Source: JBFMFE01 sp040752295
Lineage (GTDB): Bacteria; UBP15; UBA6099; JBFMBQ01
Direction: 5' to 3'
Assembly (NCBI GenBank): GCA_040752295.1
Contig: JBFMFE010000211.1
Span: forward strand, 1-8,096
DNA length: 8,096 nt
This document shows positions 1-5,963 of this stretch, one piece after another. Under the pieces are notes generated by a model, which saw only the letters and a program-made list of their open reading frames with translations, was not told the origin of the DNA and did no database searches. A program made the translations under genes and the position numbers. Within the stretch, counting starts at the first letter, position 1. Each line of letters begins with the position of its first letter.

Positions 1-420
1 GTCCACTTTCCCGAGCAGGAGGTTCTTTACCTCGCCGACGTTGACATGTCGCGGTTCGGTCCGTGGTACGGCGACGAGGGGAGCGACATTGACCGGTTCC
101 TCGCCTCCATCGAGGTCGCCGCCGGCATCCCCGCCCGGCACTACGTCCCGTCGCACGGTCGTCCGCTCGAGGACGTCGCCGGACCCGCGGCGGCGTACAG
201 GCAGGTGATATTCGACCGCGACGAGAGGATACTGGAGGCGCTGAAGGTCCCGCTCGGGCTGGAGGAACTGACCGACAGGTGGATCGTGTACGGGAGGCGG
301 CGGTCCCCTGAGATGTTCTACAGGTACAGCGAGCGCGCGATGGTGAGAAAGCACCTCGAGAGGCTCGCCGCGCGGGGGATGATCGCCGAGGAAGACGGGA
401 AGTTCGTGAGGGCGAGCTGA
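1..420 (+). CDS. MBL-fold metallohydrolase, C-terminal part (5' end outside window)
   Basis: The frame is open from base 1 to a TGA at 418-420 and gives 139 residues. It begins inside the fold at HFPEQEVLYLADVD, which resembles the strand of metallo-beta-lactamase-fold hydrolases carrying the metal-bridging Asp (the ADVD at residues 12-15). It continues with FGPWYG and SDIDRFLASIE, a pattern I associate with hydrolases of this superfamily. The last metal-ligand His is probably in the SHGRP motif (His about 52). The tail after residue about 75 is a charged helical region that looks like the small C-terminal helical or winged-helix domain seen in many MBL hydrolases. The usual HxHxDH motif would lie upstream of the window, so activity cannot be judged and the substrate is unknown. 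The Met at base 46 lies within the fold and is not the true start. The gene converges on the minus-strand block, with 25 bp between the two stop codons. Confidence 0.85.
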   Translation, partial: VHFPEQEVLYLADVDMSRFGPWYGDEGSDIDRFLASIEVAAGIPARHYVPSHGRPLEDVAGPAAAYRQVIFDRDERILEALKVPLGLEELTDRWIVYGRRRSPEMFYRYSERAMVRKHLERLAARGMIAEEDGKFVRAS

Positions 421-440
421 TCCGGGGTGAGCCGCCCGGA
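421..440. terminator. GC-rich hairpin between convergent genes (weak terminator candidate)
   Basis: TCCGGG at 421-426 is perfectly complementary to CCCGGA at 435-440, with an 8-base loop. It starts at the base after the hydrolase stop codon and lies 5 bp past the DUF362 stop on the other strand. The position suits a bidirectional terminator, but neither strand shows a T-run after the stem. It may equally be chance in GC-rich DNA. Confidence 0.25.
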
Positions 441-445
441 GGCGT

Positions 446-1828
446 TCATTTCCAGAAGGCGAAAAGTTTCAGGAATTTGAACGTGTAGTATTTCATGTAC
501 GTGAGCGCGAGGTAGGGGAACATGATGGGGTTTTCCTCGCGGAAGGGGCTTTTTCTTTCGGCGACGAGTTCGCGCGCCGCCCACCGCGTGAAGCCCATGT
601 AGCTGCGCGCGAGGACGAGGAAGTTGAGCGGCGGGTCGAGGAAGCCCTGCATCCTGACGATGTTGAGTCCAGAGTTTATGGGAAGCGGCGGGCAGCCTGG
701 GATGAACATTCCCTTGTCCCTGTAGGGGGCGGCGCAGTCTCCGAGCACGAGGGTGCGTTTCGGGTCGAGGCGCGGGACCATCTCGACGATGGGCTTTCCG
801 AGAATGATGTTCATTTCCTGCACGTTTTCGGGACCGTAGTGGATGAGCCAGGGGTCGAGAATGCCGCGGACGAGTCCGGCGCATCCGCCGGGGCAGTAGA
901 ACTCCGCGCCCTGATAGACGTGGATTCTGGGGGACACGTCCTTGATGCGCCAGTCGGGGCGTTCGAATCTGCGCGCCCTTTTCAGAAGCTCACTGTCGTT
1001 GATCTCGATTCGGTTCAGATCGATTGGTCCCATGCCCGCTTCGCCGAGGAGCCTTATGTGCTCGACCTCGGAGGGATCGTAACCCATCATGTGGCATGAG
1101 ACGGAGTCCACGGCGAGGGCGTTTTTTCCGCCGATCATCACGCCCAGCGGGAACGGTTCTGCGCACATGGGACCCTGCCCCTGACCGGCGTAGATGCTGT
1201 CCGCCATGACGAAGTCCGGCGGGCGGACGCGGAAGAGGTCCACGAGCTTGCGGTGGAGGCGCCAGTCGTGGCATTCCGCCTTCTGGAGCTGACCGAGGAA
1301 GCCCATCGAGTTTTTGACGGAGAGCGAGACGTCGGTGAAGAGGTTGGTCTTTATCTTCGGGAGGGAGATGAAGACGTCGGCGGCGAGCCATATCTTCGGG
1401 ACGATGAAGGTGCCCTGCACGAGCGCGTTTTCGACGCGGTGCTTGACGTATTTCTGCTCGTCGAGGTAGACGGGCACGGCGCAGCCCTCGATGAAGCTTT
1501 TCACACCCGTGGCGTTGAAGGCGACGCGCGCGACGCCCACCACCGAGTTTTCCGCGACCATGACCTTCGCGGCGCCCAGGTCCTTCAGTCCCCTTGCCGC
1601 GCCGCCGATGAATTCCACCTGCGTTGTTATTCCCCGGAGGTGGTCGCCGCGTCCGGGATACACGAAGCTGGGTTTCAGCAGGACGGTTCTGCCGGCGACG
1701 TCGAGTCCGGCGTCGGTCGCCATGCGGACGACCTTTTCGCGTATGGCGGCGACGTCGTATTCCTCCTGCTCGTACAGGAAGACTTTTTCCCGCGGAGCGG
1801 CGTTTTCCGCGTCCCGCCGTTCGTTCAT
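446..1828 (-). CDS. DUF362 domain-containing protein
   Basis: 460 residues. The sequence resembles the DUF362 family (PF04015): LLKPSFVYPGRGDH (51-63), VMVAENSVVG (89-98), DVFISLPKIKTN (151-162), SLSVKNSMGFLG (168-179) and GGKNALAVDSVSCHMMGYDP (233-252). The biochemical role of the family is poorly defined, and many members carry a ferredoxin-type 4Fe-4S domain. None is visible here. Instead the C-terminal half has scattered cysteines (C222, C245, CPGGC at 312-316, C365, C379) that could bind metal or a cluster. There is no signal peptide. The very C-terminus is rich in aromatic and basic residues (MKYYTFKFLKLFAFWK) and could touch a membrane. The start is the ATG at 1828, which overlaps the stop of the SCP2-like gene as ATGA, with AGGCGG about 8 bases upstream. 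The frame stays open to 2008, but that extension is Arg/Ala-rich and lies antisense-free within the upstream gene in another frame, so it is rejected. Last gene of the coupled trio. Confidence 0.85.
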   Translation of the reverse strand: MNERRDAENAAPREKVFLYEQEEYDVAAIREKVVRMATDAGLDVAGRTVLLKPSFVYPGRGDHLRGITTQVEFIGGAARGLKDLGAAKVMVAENSVVGVARVAFNATGVKSFIEGCAVPVYLDEQKYVKHRVENALVQGTFIVPKIWLAADVFISLPKIKTNLFTDVSLSVKNSMGFLGQLQKAECHDWRLHRKLVDLFRVRPPDFVMADSIYAGQGQGPMCAEPFPLGVMIGGKNALAVDSVSCHMMGYDPSEVEHIRLLGEAGMGPIDLNRIEINDSELLKRARRFERPDWRIKDVSPRIHVYQGAEFYCPGGCAGLVRGILDPWLIHYGPENVQEMNIILGKPIVEMVPRLDPKRTLVLGDCAAPYRDKGMFIPGCPPLPINSGLNIVRMQGFLDPPLNFLVLARSYMGFTRWAARELVAERKSPFREENPIMFPYLALTYMKYYTFKFLKLFAFWK

Positions 1829-2346
1829 CGTATCAGCCGCCTGAAGCTTCTGAAGCTCCCGGTGTTGGAGAGAAGCCCGCGGATTTTCAGTTCCCCGCGC
1901 GCGAACCTGCGGAGCGCGTTCCGCCCCTCGGGCTTGAGGAACAGCCCCGCGGGGCTGCGCATCAGCGCCGGCAGCGTCACGAGCGTCTCGATGTCGCCCT
2001 CGATGCATACGTCGGGTTTGCCCCGGACGCCGTTTTCGATGGTGACGGAACGGTTCCTGAATGTCATCGTTATCGCGGTGCTCTGCACGATCGTGTCCTG
2101 TATGCCGATGACCACGTTCATGCGTTCGAGTATGGGGAGGCGTTCGGGGTTCTGCTCGAAGACCTGGCGGAAGAGTTTGGCGAAGACGACGCCCAGCCCG
2201 TTCGTGCCGTCGCCCGCGGGGAGGGCGACGAGCGCGTCAATCCGTTCCGGCGTGAGCGGCGCGGGCTGGGCTTTTCTCCCGCGCGCGAGGGCGATGACGG
2301 CGGCGAGTATGACGAGCGCCGCCGCCGCCGCGATGACTATCGTCAA
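1825..2346 (-). CDS. Membrane-anchored SCP2-like lipid-binding protein
   Basis: 173 residues. Residues 3-22 are one hydrophobic Ala/Ile/Val segment followed by ARGRK, which predicts a single N-terminal membrane anchor with the rest in the cytoplasm. Residues about 85-160 resemble the SCP2 sterol-carrier fold: a strand (AITMTFRNRSVTIENG), a second pair (PDVCIEGDIETLVTL), a hydrophobic helix, then ARGELKIRGLLSN, which matches the typical closing Gly-Glu-Leu-Lys-Ile-x-Gly strand. SCP2 domains bind lipids or fatty acyl groups in a hydrophobic pocket and are not enzymes by themselves. The start is TTG at 2346-2344, supported by a strong AAAGGAGG nine bases upstream and by the lack of another start before Met 76. 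It overlaps the ligase stop codon as TTGA, and its own stop overlaps the DUF362 start as ATGA. This places it between an acyl-CoA ligase and a DUF362 protein in one translational unit. The fold call is from pattern only; the ligand is unknown. Confidence 0.72.
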   Translation of the reverse strand: MTIVIAAAAALVILAAVIALARGRKAQPAPLTPERIDALVALPAGDGTNGLGVVFAKLFRQVFEQNPERLPILERMNVVIGIQDTIVQSTAITMTFRNRSVTIENGVRGKPDVCIEGDIETLVTLPALMRSPAGLFLKPEGRNALRRFARGELKIRGLLSNTGSFRSFRRLIR

Positions 2347-3854
2347 CCCAGCCCCCCTCCTTTCCCGTGGGTTTCCCTCAATTCCTTTTTAAGTATCTTG
2401 CCCGTCGGGGTCCGGGGTAGTGACTCCACGAACTCGATCCTCTTCGGGCATTTGTACGGCGCGAGGTTTTTCCGGCAGAAGGCGATGATCTCGTCGGGCG
2501 AGGGGTCGGCGTCCTGTTTTCTGACGATGAGGGCGAGAGGCGTCTCGCCCCATTTTTCGTCGGGGACGCCGATGACGCCGGCTTCCGCGACGGCGTCGTG
2601 GGTGACGAGAACCGCTTCGATCTCGGCGGGGTAGATATTTTCGCCGCCGCTGATGATCATGTCTTTCCTGCGGTCAACGATGTAAATGTAGCCCTCGTCG
2701 TCCACGCGGGCGAGGTCGCCGGTGTAGAGCCAGCCGCCGCGTACCGCCTCCGCCGTGGCGTCCGGGTTGTTCCAGTATCCCTTCATGACGGTGGGGCCCC
2801 TGATGATGATCTCGCCCACCTCGCCTGGCGCCGCCGGCGCGCCGGCGGCGTTCACAACCTTCACGTCCACGTGCACGAAGGGCTTGCCCACCGAGCCTGC
2901 CTTCCGGAGCGCGTCCTCGTGTTTGAGAAGGAGCGCGCTGGGGGACGATTCGGTCAGCCCGTAGCCCTGGAGGAAGACGACGCCGAGCCTTCTGGAGTAT
3001 TCCTCGATGAGGGGGACCGGGCACGGCGAGCCGCCGGTGACGAAGTAGCGGAGGGAGGAGAGGTCGGCGGTCTCGATTTCCGGCGCCTTGAGCATGAACT
3101 CGAACATCGTGGGGACGGCGAACATGTTGGTTGCCTTCTCCTTCTCGATGAGCTTCAGGGCCTCGGACGGGTTGAAAACGGACGTGATCACGACGCGCCC
3201 GCCGATGTGCAGGTGGGGCGTAGTCAGTATGTTCAGCGCGCCCACGTGGAACATGGGAGCGCACACGAGCGTGACGTCATCTTTTCTTATGCCGAAGTCT
3301 ATTATGCCGTTGATCGAGTTCCACACCGAGTTGCCGTGCGTCAGTGTGGCGCCCTTGGGTTTTCCCGTCGTGCCGGACGTGTACATTATGATCTGCGGGT
3401 CGTCCATGCTCACGCCGGCGTCGGGCGTCCTGTCCGCGCCGGAGTCGAGCAGCCGGTCGTACACGGGTCCGAGGGGAATGAATTCCCTGACGGCGGATTT
3501 TTCGCCTTTCAGCGCTTCGACCTTGTCTTTCTGTTCGTTTCCGTAGAAGAGGATTTCCGCGCCGGAGTCGTTCAGGACGTGGAGAATCTCCGGCGGGGCG
3601 AGGCGGAAATTGACGGGGACCATGACTGCGCCCGACTTCGCGAGTGCGAAGTAAATTTCGATGAACTCGCTGGAGTTGAACATGAGGGCGGCGGCTCTCG
3701 CTCCTTTGCGCAGCCCCCGCGCGCCGAGCGCGTCGGCGAGCCTGTTCGTGCGCGAGTGCAGCTCGCGGTAGGTGAAGCGCCTGTCCCCGAACACGACGGC
3801 GACGTCGGAGGGGTTGAGTTCAGCCCTTTTCGCCAGGATTTCTCCGAATGTCAC
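2343..3854 (-). CDS. AMP-forming acyl-CoA ligase (long-chain-fatty-acid-CoA ligase type)
   Basis: 503 residues, a normal length for this group of the ANL superfamily. It activates a carboxylic acid with ATP to an acyl-adenylate and then transfers it to CoA. All core motifs are present: the phosphate loop YTSGTTGKPKG (158-168), GGSP (274-277), GYGLTE (297-302), GWLYTGD (374-380), the hinge region YIVDRRKDMI (391-400), GGENIYPAEIE (403-413) and the C-terminal PRTPTGKILKKEL with the catalytic Lys at 486. The N-terminal domain is about 1-393 and the mobile C-terminal domain about 397-495. There is no signal peptide. The GTG start at 3854 has AAAAGGA eight bases upstream. Medium- or long-chain fatty acids are the commonest substrates in this family, but the sequence alone does not fix the substrate; aromatic or other acids are possible. 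It heads the coupled trio with the SCP2-like and DUF362 genes, which suggests a hydrophobic substrate. The tail (HGKGGGLG) is low complexity and carries the next gene's ribosome binding site. Confidence 0.93.
   Translation of the reverse strand: MTFGEILAKRAELNPSDVAVVFGDRRFTYRELHSRTNRLADALGARGLRKGARAAALMFNSSEFIEIYFALAKSGAVMVPVNFRLAPPEILHVLNDSGAEILFYGNEQKDKVEALKGEKSAVREFIPLGPVYDRLLDSGADRTPDAGVSMDDPQIIMYTSGTTGKPKGATLTHGNSVWNSINGIIDFGIRKDDVTLVCAPMFHVGALNILTTPHLHIGGRVVITSVFNPSEALKLIEKEKATNMFAVPTMFEFMLKAPEIETADLSSLRYFVTGGSPCPVPLIEEYSRRLGVVFLQGYGLTESSPSALLLKHEDALRKAGSVGKPFVHVDVKVVNAAGAPAAPGEVGEIIIRGPTVMKGYWNNPDATAEAVRGGWLYTGDLARVDDEGYIYIVDRRKDMIISGGENIYPAEIEAVLVTHDAVAEAGVIGVPDEKWGETPLALIVRKQDADPSPDEIIAFCRKNLAPYKCPKRIEFVESLPRTPTGKILKKELRETHGKGGGLG
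2356..2363 (-). promoter_or_regulatory. Strong ribosome binding site for the SCP2-like gene
   Basis: AAAGGAGG on the minus strand, nine bases before the TTG at 2346. It sits within the final codons of the acyl-CoA ligase gene (encoding its Lys-Gly-Gly-Gly tail) and decides the TTG start. It would allow independent ribosome loading in addition to coupling through the TTGA overlap. Confidence 0.75.
2829..2850. repeat. Perfect 22-bp GC palindrome inside the ligase gene
   Basis: Each 11-base half (CGCCGCCGGCG) is the exact reverse complement of the other, centred between 2839 and 2840, with no spacer. It encodes residues 335-342 of the ligase (NAAGAPAA), a flexible-looking surface segment before the GEVGEIIIRG strand. 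It could cruciform or fold in mRNA, but GC-rich Ala/Gly/Pro codons make such symmetry fairly easy to obtain by chance. Confidence 0.9.
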
Positions 3855-3862
3855 GTCTTACG

Positions 3863-3868
3863 TCCTTT
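3863..3868 (-). promoter_or_regulatory. Ribosome binding site for the GTG-started ligase gene
   Basis: AAAGGA on the minus strand, eight bases before GTG 3854. It supports the GTG start over later in-frame codons. Confidence 0.65.
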
Positions 3869-3870
3869 TC

Positions 3871-3897
3871 CGCGCATGAACGGGAGGGTCCCGCGCG
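3871..3897. other. Nested inverted repeats in the gap before the ligase gene
   Basis: The 50-bp gap between the membrane-protein stop and the ligase start contains CGCGC (3871-3875) paired with GCGCG (3893-3897). An inner CGGGA (3881-3885) pairs with TCCCG (3889-3893) around a 3-base loop. The two stems share base 3893, so they are alternatives. No T-run follows. It could attenuate or stabilise the ligase part of the transcript, or be chance. Confidence 0.3.
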
Positions 3898-3904
3898 ATT
3901 TTCT

Positions 3905-4366
3905 CTACAGCGCTTTCGCATACGCTTGAATGATCGTCACAAAGGGCGTTGCGTCGAAGAAGAAACCGGCGAGGTAATGAGGCTTGCCCGTTTTCAGGTA
4001 AAACAGGAGATATAAAAGCGCGGAGTTGACCTTGGACGCGAGCAGCGGCAGGCTGAGGTGCTTGAACCGCCGGGGGGAGGCCGCCACGGCGTACGCGAAC
4101 AGCGTCACGAGCGCCATGTTGGACATGGCTAAGACCAGCCAGAAGTCCTCACGGTCGTTCGCTCTGCCGGAAACACGTTTCCGCCGCGGCATCGCGTTTC
4201 CGGCAAGCAGGTTCAGCGGCACGAAAACGTCCAGCCGCCGCCGGTCTTCCTTCTGCGTCAGCGCGGGAACAAGAAACCCCGCCCAGGCGAGCGCGAACAG
4301 CCCGCCCCAGAACAGCATCACCCGCCGCAACGCGCGCTCTTCCCGGCTCAATCCGCGCGTCTTCAT
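3905..4366 (-). CDS. Small four-helix integral membrane protein, unknown function
   Basis: 153 residues with about four hydrophobic segments: 16-36 (VMLFWGGLFALAWAGFLVPAL), 75-96, 104-124 and 131-148. A basic cytoplasmic-type stretch lies at about 42-72 (DRRRLDV, PRRKRVSGR), with further positive residues at 99-103. I do not recognise a family and see no catalytic motif. The ATG at 4366 is preceded by GGAGAAGGAA directly upstream, a fair ribosome binding site. The gene lies 54 bp after the flavoprotein stop and 50 bp before the ligase start on the same strand, so it is probably in the same transcription unit. Codon use and GC content match its neighbours. It may hold a neighbour at the membrane or act on a membrane lipid, but that is guesswork. 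Confidence 0.75.
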   Translation of the reverse strand: MKTRGLSREERALRRVMLFWGGLFALAWAGFLVPALTQKEDRRRLDVFVPLNLLAGNAMPRRKRVSGRANDREDFWLVLAMSNMALVTLFAYAVAASPRRFKHLSLPLLASKVNSALLYLLFYLKTGKPHYLAGFFFDATPFVTIIQAYAKAL

Positions 4367-4420
4367 TTCCTTCTCCAGCCGTCCGTTCGGTTACCTCCGT
4401 ATTTTACCGCCCGTTACGGT

Positions 4421-5752
4421 TCATGTTCCAGTTAAAAATTTTTCCGCCCGCTCCGCCGCCTGGAGTCCGCTCGTCAGCGAGCCTTCCACCGAGGCTGTCA
4501 TCATGTAGTCGCCCGCGAAGAACAGCCCGCGGACGTTCCGCTCCTCGCGCCTGAAACGGTTCATTTCGGAGACGTACCCGGGGTTGAAAAGGACCAGTCC
4601 GGGCTTCCATCTGTAGACCCTTGAGAAGACGGGTTCCGGCGCGCCGGGGATTATCGCGGCGATTTCGCGCAGCGCGGCGGCTGCGACGGCGTCGTCGTGC
4701 GAGTCGAGCATCTCCCCGCTCGCCCTGCCGGAGAGGAAGGCGAGGGCGACGCCCTTTCCGGCGGGCGCCGAGGATGGGGACTTGTTCGTGTTTTCGGACA
4801 GCGCCGTGACGCTCATCCCGCTCGCGCGCGGGACCGCCACGGCGTAGGTCTCCTTGAACAGTTTTTCGCCGAGTCCGAACGCGGCGATTATGCCGGTGGA
4901 GTATTCGACGCTTTTGAGGAACGAGAGGATTTGGGGCGGGGCGTCGGGGATGAGTCCCGGCGCCGCGTCGCCCGGGACGGCGCACACGACGGCGTCGTAT
5001 TCGAGCGTCCGTGCGCCGCCGTCCCCCCCGACCGCCACGCCGCGCGCCGCGCCGCCGCCGAGGACGATCCGCGTGACGGGCGTTCCGTAGTGAACGCGGC
5101 ACCGCTCCGCGAGCGTCCGGGGCAGAACGTCTATCCCTCCCCGCAGAGCGTAGAGTCTGCTGAGCATCTGGAACTTCAGCCCGGAGAGCATCACGACCGC
5201 CGAGACGCGTTCCGGCTCGCCGAGGCACAGCCCGGAGATGAGCGGCTGGACGAGGTATTCGAGGAGTTCGCGGCTGAGGTGGCGGAGCGAGTAAGCGGCG
5301 CAGTCCGCGCGGTCCAGCCGCTCCCATCGCTCCGGGTGGTTGAGCGAGAGGCGGCGGTAGTTGACGGCGAGCACCGGGATCAGCCTGAAGAGTTTCGCCT
5401 TCGCGCGCGGGGAAAGTCCTCCGAAGGCGAAGAGCGACAGCGGGTTTTTCGCCGGGGGATCGAGCCTGTGGATTTTTCCGTCCCGGAAGACTCCGTAGGG
5501 GCTTTCGAACTTTTCCAGTCTGCCGGCGATGCCCAGTTCCCGGCAGAGGCGGAAGGTGTTCTCGTAGACGTCGTAGAAGAACTGCGCGCCAGCGTCAACC
5601 GCGAACCCCTCAACCGACCGGTCCGTCAGCATCCGCCCCCCCGGGCGCTCTTCCCGCTCGAACACCTCCGCCTCAAACCCTCGCACCCCCAGCGAGTACG
5701 CCGCCCCAAGCCCCGCAATCCCCGCACCCACAACAGCCACCCTCTTCTTCAT
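4421..5752 (-). CDS. FAD-dependent oxidoreductase, protoporphyrinogen oxidase / amine oxidase family
   Basis: 443 residues. The N-terminus is a dinucleotide-binding fold: VAVVGAGIAGLGAAYSLG (5-22) with GxGxxG at 9-14, the acidic strand end AEVFEREERPGGRM (28-41) and then FAVDAGAQFF (50-59). The C-terminus has the second FAD motif, GLFFAGDYM (409-417), and a closing helix (SLTSGLQAAERAEKFL). The middle resembles HemY-type protoporphyrinogen oxidases and related FAD amine oxidases or phytoene-desaturase-like enzymes. The length fits HemY, but no heme-pathway gene is near, so another substrate is quite possible and I give no symbol. The start is ATG 5752, which puts the Rossmann strand at residue 4 as is normal; a weak AGGGG lies just upstream. 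The open frame reaches 5845, but that extension crosses the neighbouring small gene and is rejected. It is the first GC-rich gene of the minus-strand block and sits exactly at the composition change, so its promoter may lie within or upstream of the adjacent AT-richer genes. Confidence 0.85.
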   Translation of the reverse strand: MKKRVAVVGAGIAGLGAAYSLGVRGFEAEVFEREERPGGRMLTDRSVEGFAVDAGAQFFYDVYENTFRLCRELGIAGRLEKFESPYGVFRDGKIHRLDPPAKNPLSLFAFGGLSPRAKAKLFRLIPVLAVNYRRLSLNHPERWERLDRADCAAYSLRHLSRELLEYLVQPLISGLCLGEPERVSAVVMLSGLKFQMLSRLYALRGGIDVLPRTLAERCRVHYGTPVTRIVLGGGAARGVAVGGDGGARTLEYDAVVCAVPGDAAPGLIPDAPPQILSFLKSVEYSTGIIAAFGLGEKLFKETYAVAVPRASGMSVTALSENTNKSPSSAPAGKGVALAFLSGRASGEMLDSHDDAVAAAALREIAAIIPGAPEPVFSRVYRWKPGLVLFNPGYVSEMNRFRREERNVRGLFFAGDYMMTASVEGSLTSGLQAAERAEKFLTGT

Positions 5753-5756
5753 CTTG

Positions 5757-5778
5757 CCCCTGTAAAATGTAAAACCCC
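5757..5778. repeat. Tandem TGTAAAA flanked by C-runs
   Basis: Two adjacent copies of TGTAAAA (5761-5767, 5768-5774) flanked on each side by CCCC (5757-5760, 5775-5778). They fill the short gap between the flavoprotein start and the stop of the small helical protein, and lie at the GC shift. The right-hand CCCC touches that gene's stop codon. They could be a protein-binding site, a scar of a joining event or chance. Confidence 0.5.
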
Positions 5779-5963
5779 TATTGGCTTTTCGACGGAACTT
5801 TCTTAACACGCGGCAGATCGAGTCCGTGTCTTTTCTCGAATTCAAGTGCGCCTTCCTTTATAAACGCAACTTGTTCCTCGGGAGACATTCCTTTCAACTC
5901 CTTGGAAAGCTCTGCCCTGATTTTCCTGATTTCAACCATCGCTTTTGATTCATTATCTGTCAT
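5778..5963 (-). CDS. Small charged helical protein, putative partner (antitoxin-like) of the PIN protein
   Basis: 61 residues. It is highly charged and mostly helical by inspection: IRKIRAELSKELKGMSPEEQ (12-31), VAFIKEGALEFEKRHGLDLP (32-51) and a basic tail (RVKKVPSKSQ). No DNA-binding motif is obvious. The pattern resembles short proteins that accompany PIN-domain genes, and the gene overlaps the PIN stop by 11 bp, so translation is probably coupled. The ATG at 5963 is chosen because AGAGGTG lies seven bases upstream. An in-frame ATG at 5996 would add 11 residues but lacks such a site. The toxin-first order is the reverse of most vapBC operons. It could instead be a small accessory protein. 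Its AT-richer composition matches the PIN gene, not the flavoprotein gene 25 bp downstream. Confidence 0.7.
   Translation of the reverse strand: MTDNESKAMVEIRKIRAELSKELKGMSPEEQVAFIKEGALEFEKRHGLDLPRVKKVPSKSQ

Noticed and set aside
1829..2008. 60-codon N-terminal extension of the DUF362 protein
   Set aside because: The extension is Arg/Ala/Gln-rich, lies inside the SCP2-like gene in another frame, and the ATG at 1828 has an ATGA overlap and a ribosome site.
1253..2634. Overlapping plus-strand open frames opposite DUF362 and the SCP2-like gene
   Set aside because: They are shadow frames of GC-rich coding DNA. They cross gene junctions and contain no domain pattern.
2598..3929. Long plus-strand open frame (443 codons) opposite the acyl-CoA ligase
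   Set aside because: It is antisense to a gene with every ligase motif; its translation is a Val/Asp/Arg/His-rich shadow typical of GC-rich reverse strands.
4367..4420. Possible terminator or promoter in the 54-bp gap after the flavoprotein
   Set aside because: Only a weak CCGTA/TACGG pairing is present with no T-run, and no convincing -35/-10 pair was found; read-through to the membrane protein seems likelier.
4697..5806. Plus-strand open frame (369 codons) opposite the flavoprotein
   Set aside because: It is antisense to a clear FAD enzyme; the product is low-complexity Arg/Glu/Val sequence with no recognisable domain.
5753..5845. 31-codon N-terminal extension of the flavoprotein
   Set aside because: It would push the FAD-binding strand away from the N-terminus and overlap the small helical protein gene; ATG 5752 gives the normal layout.
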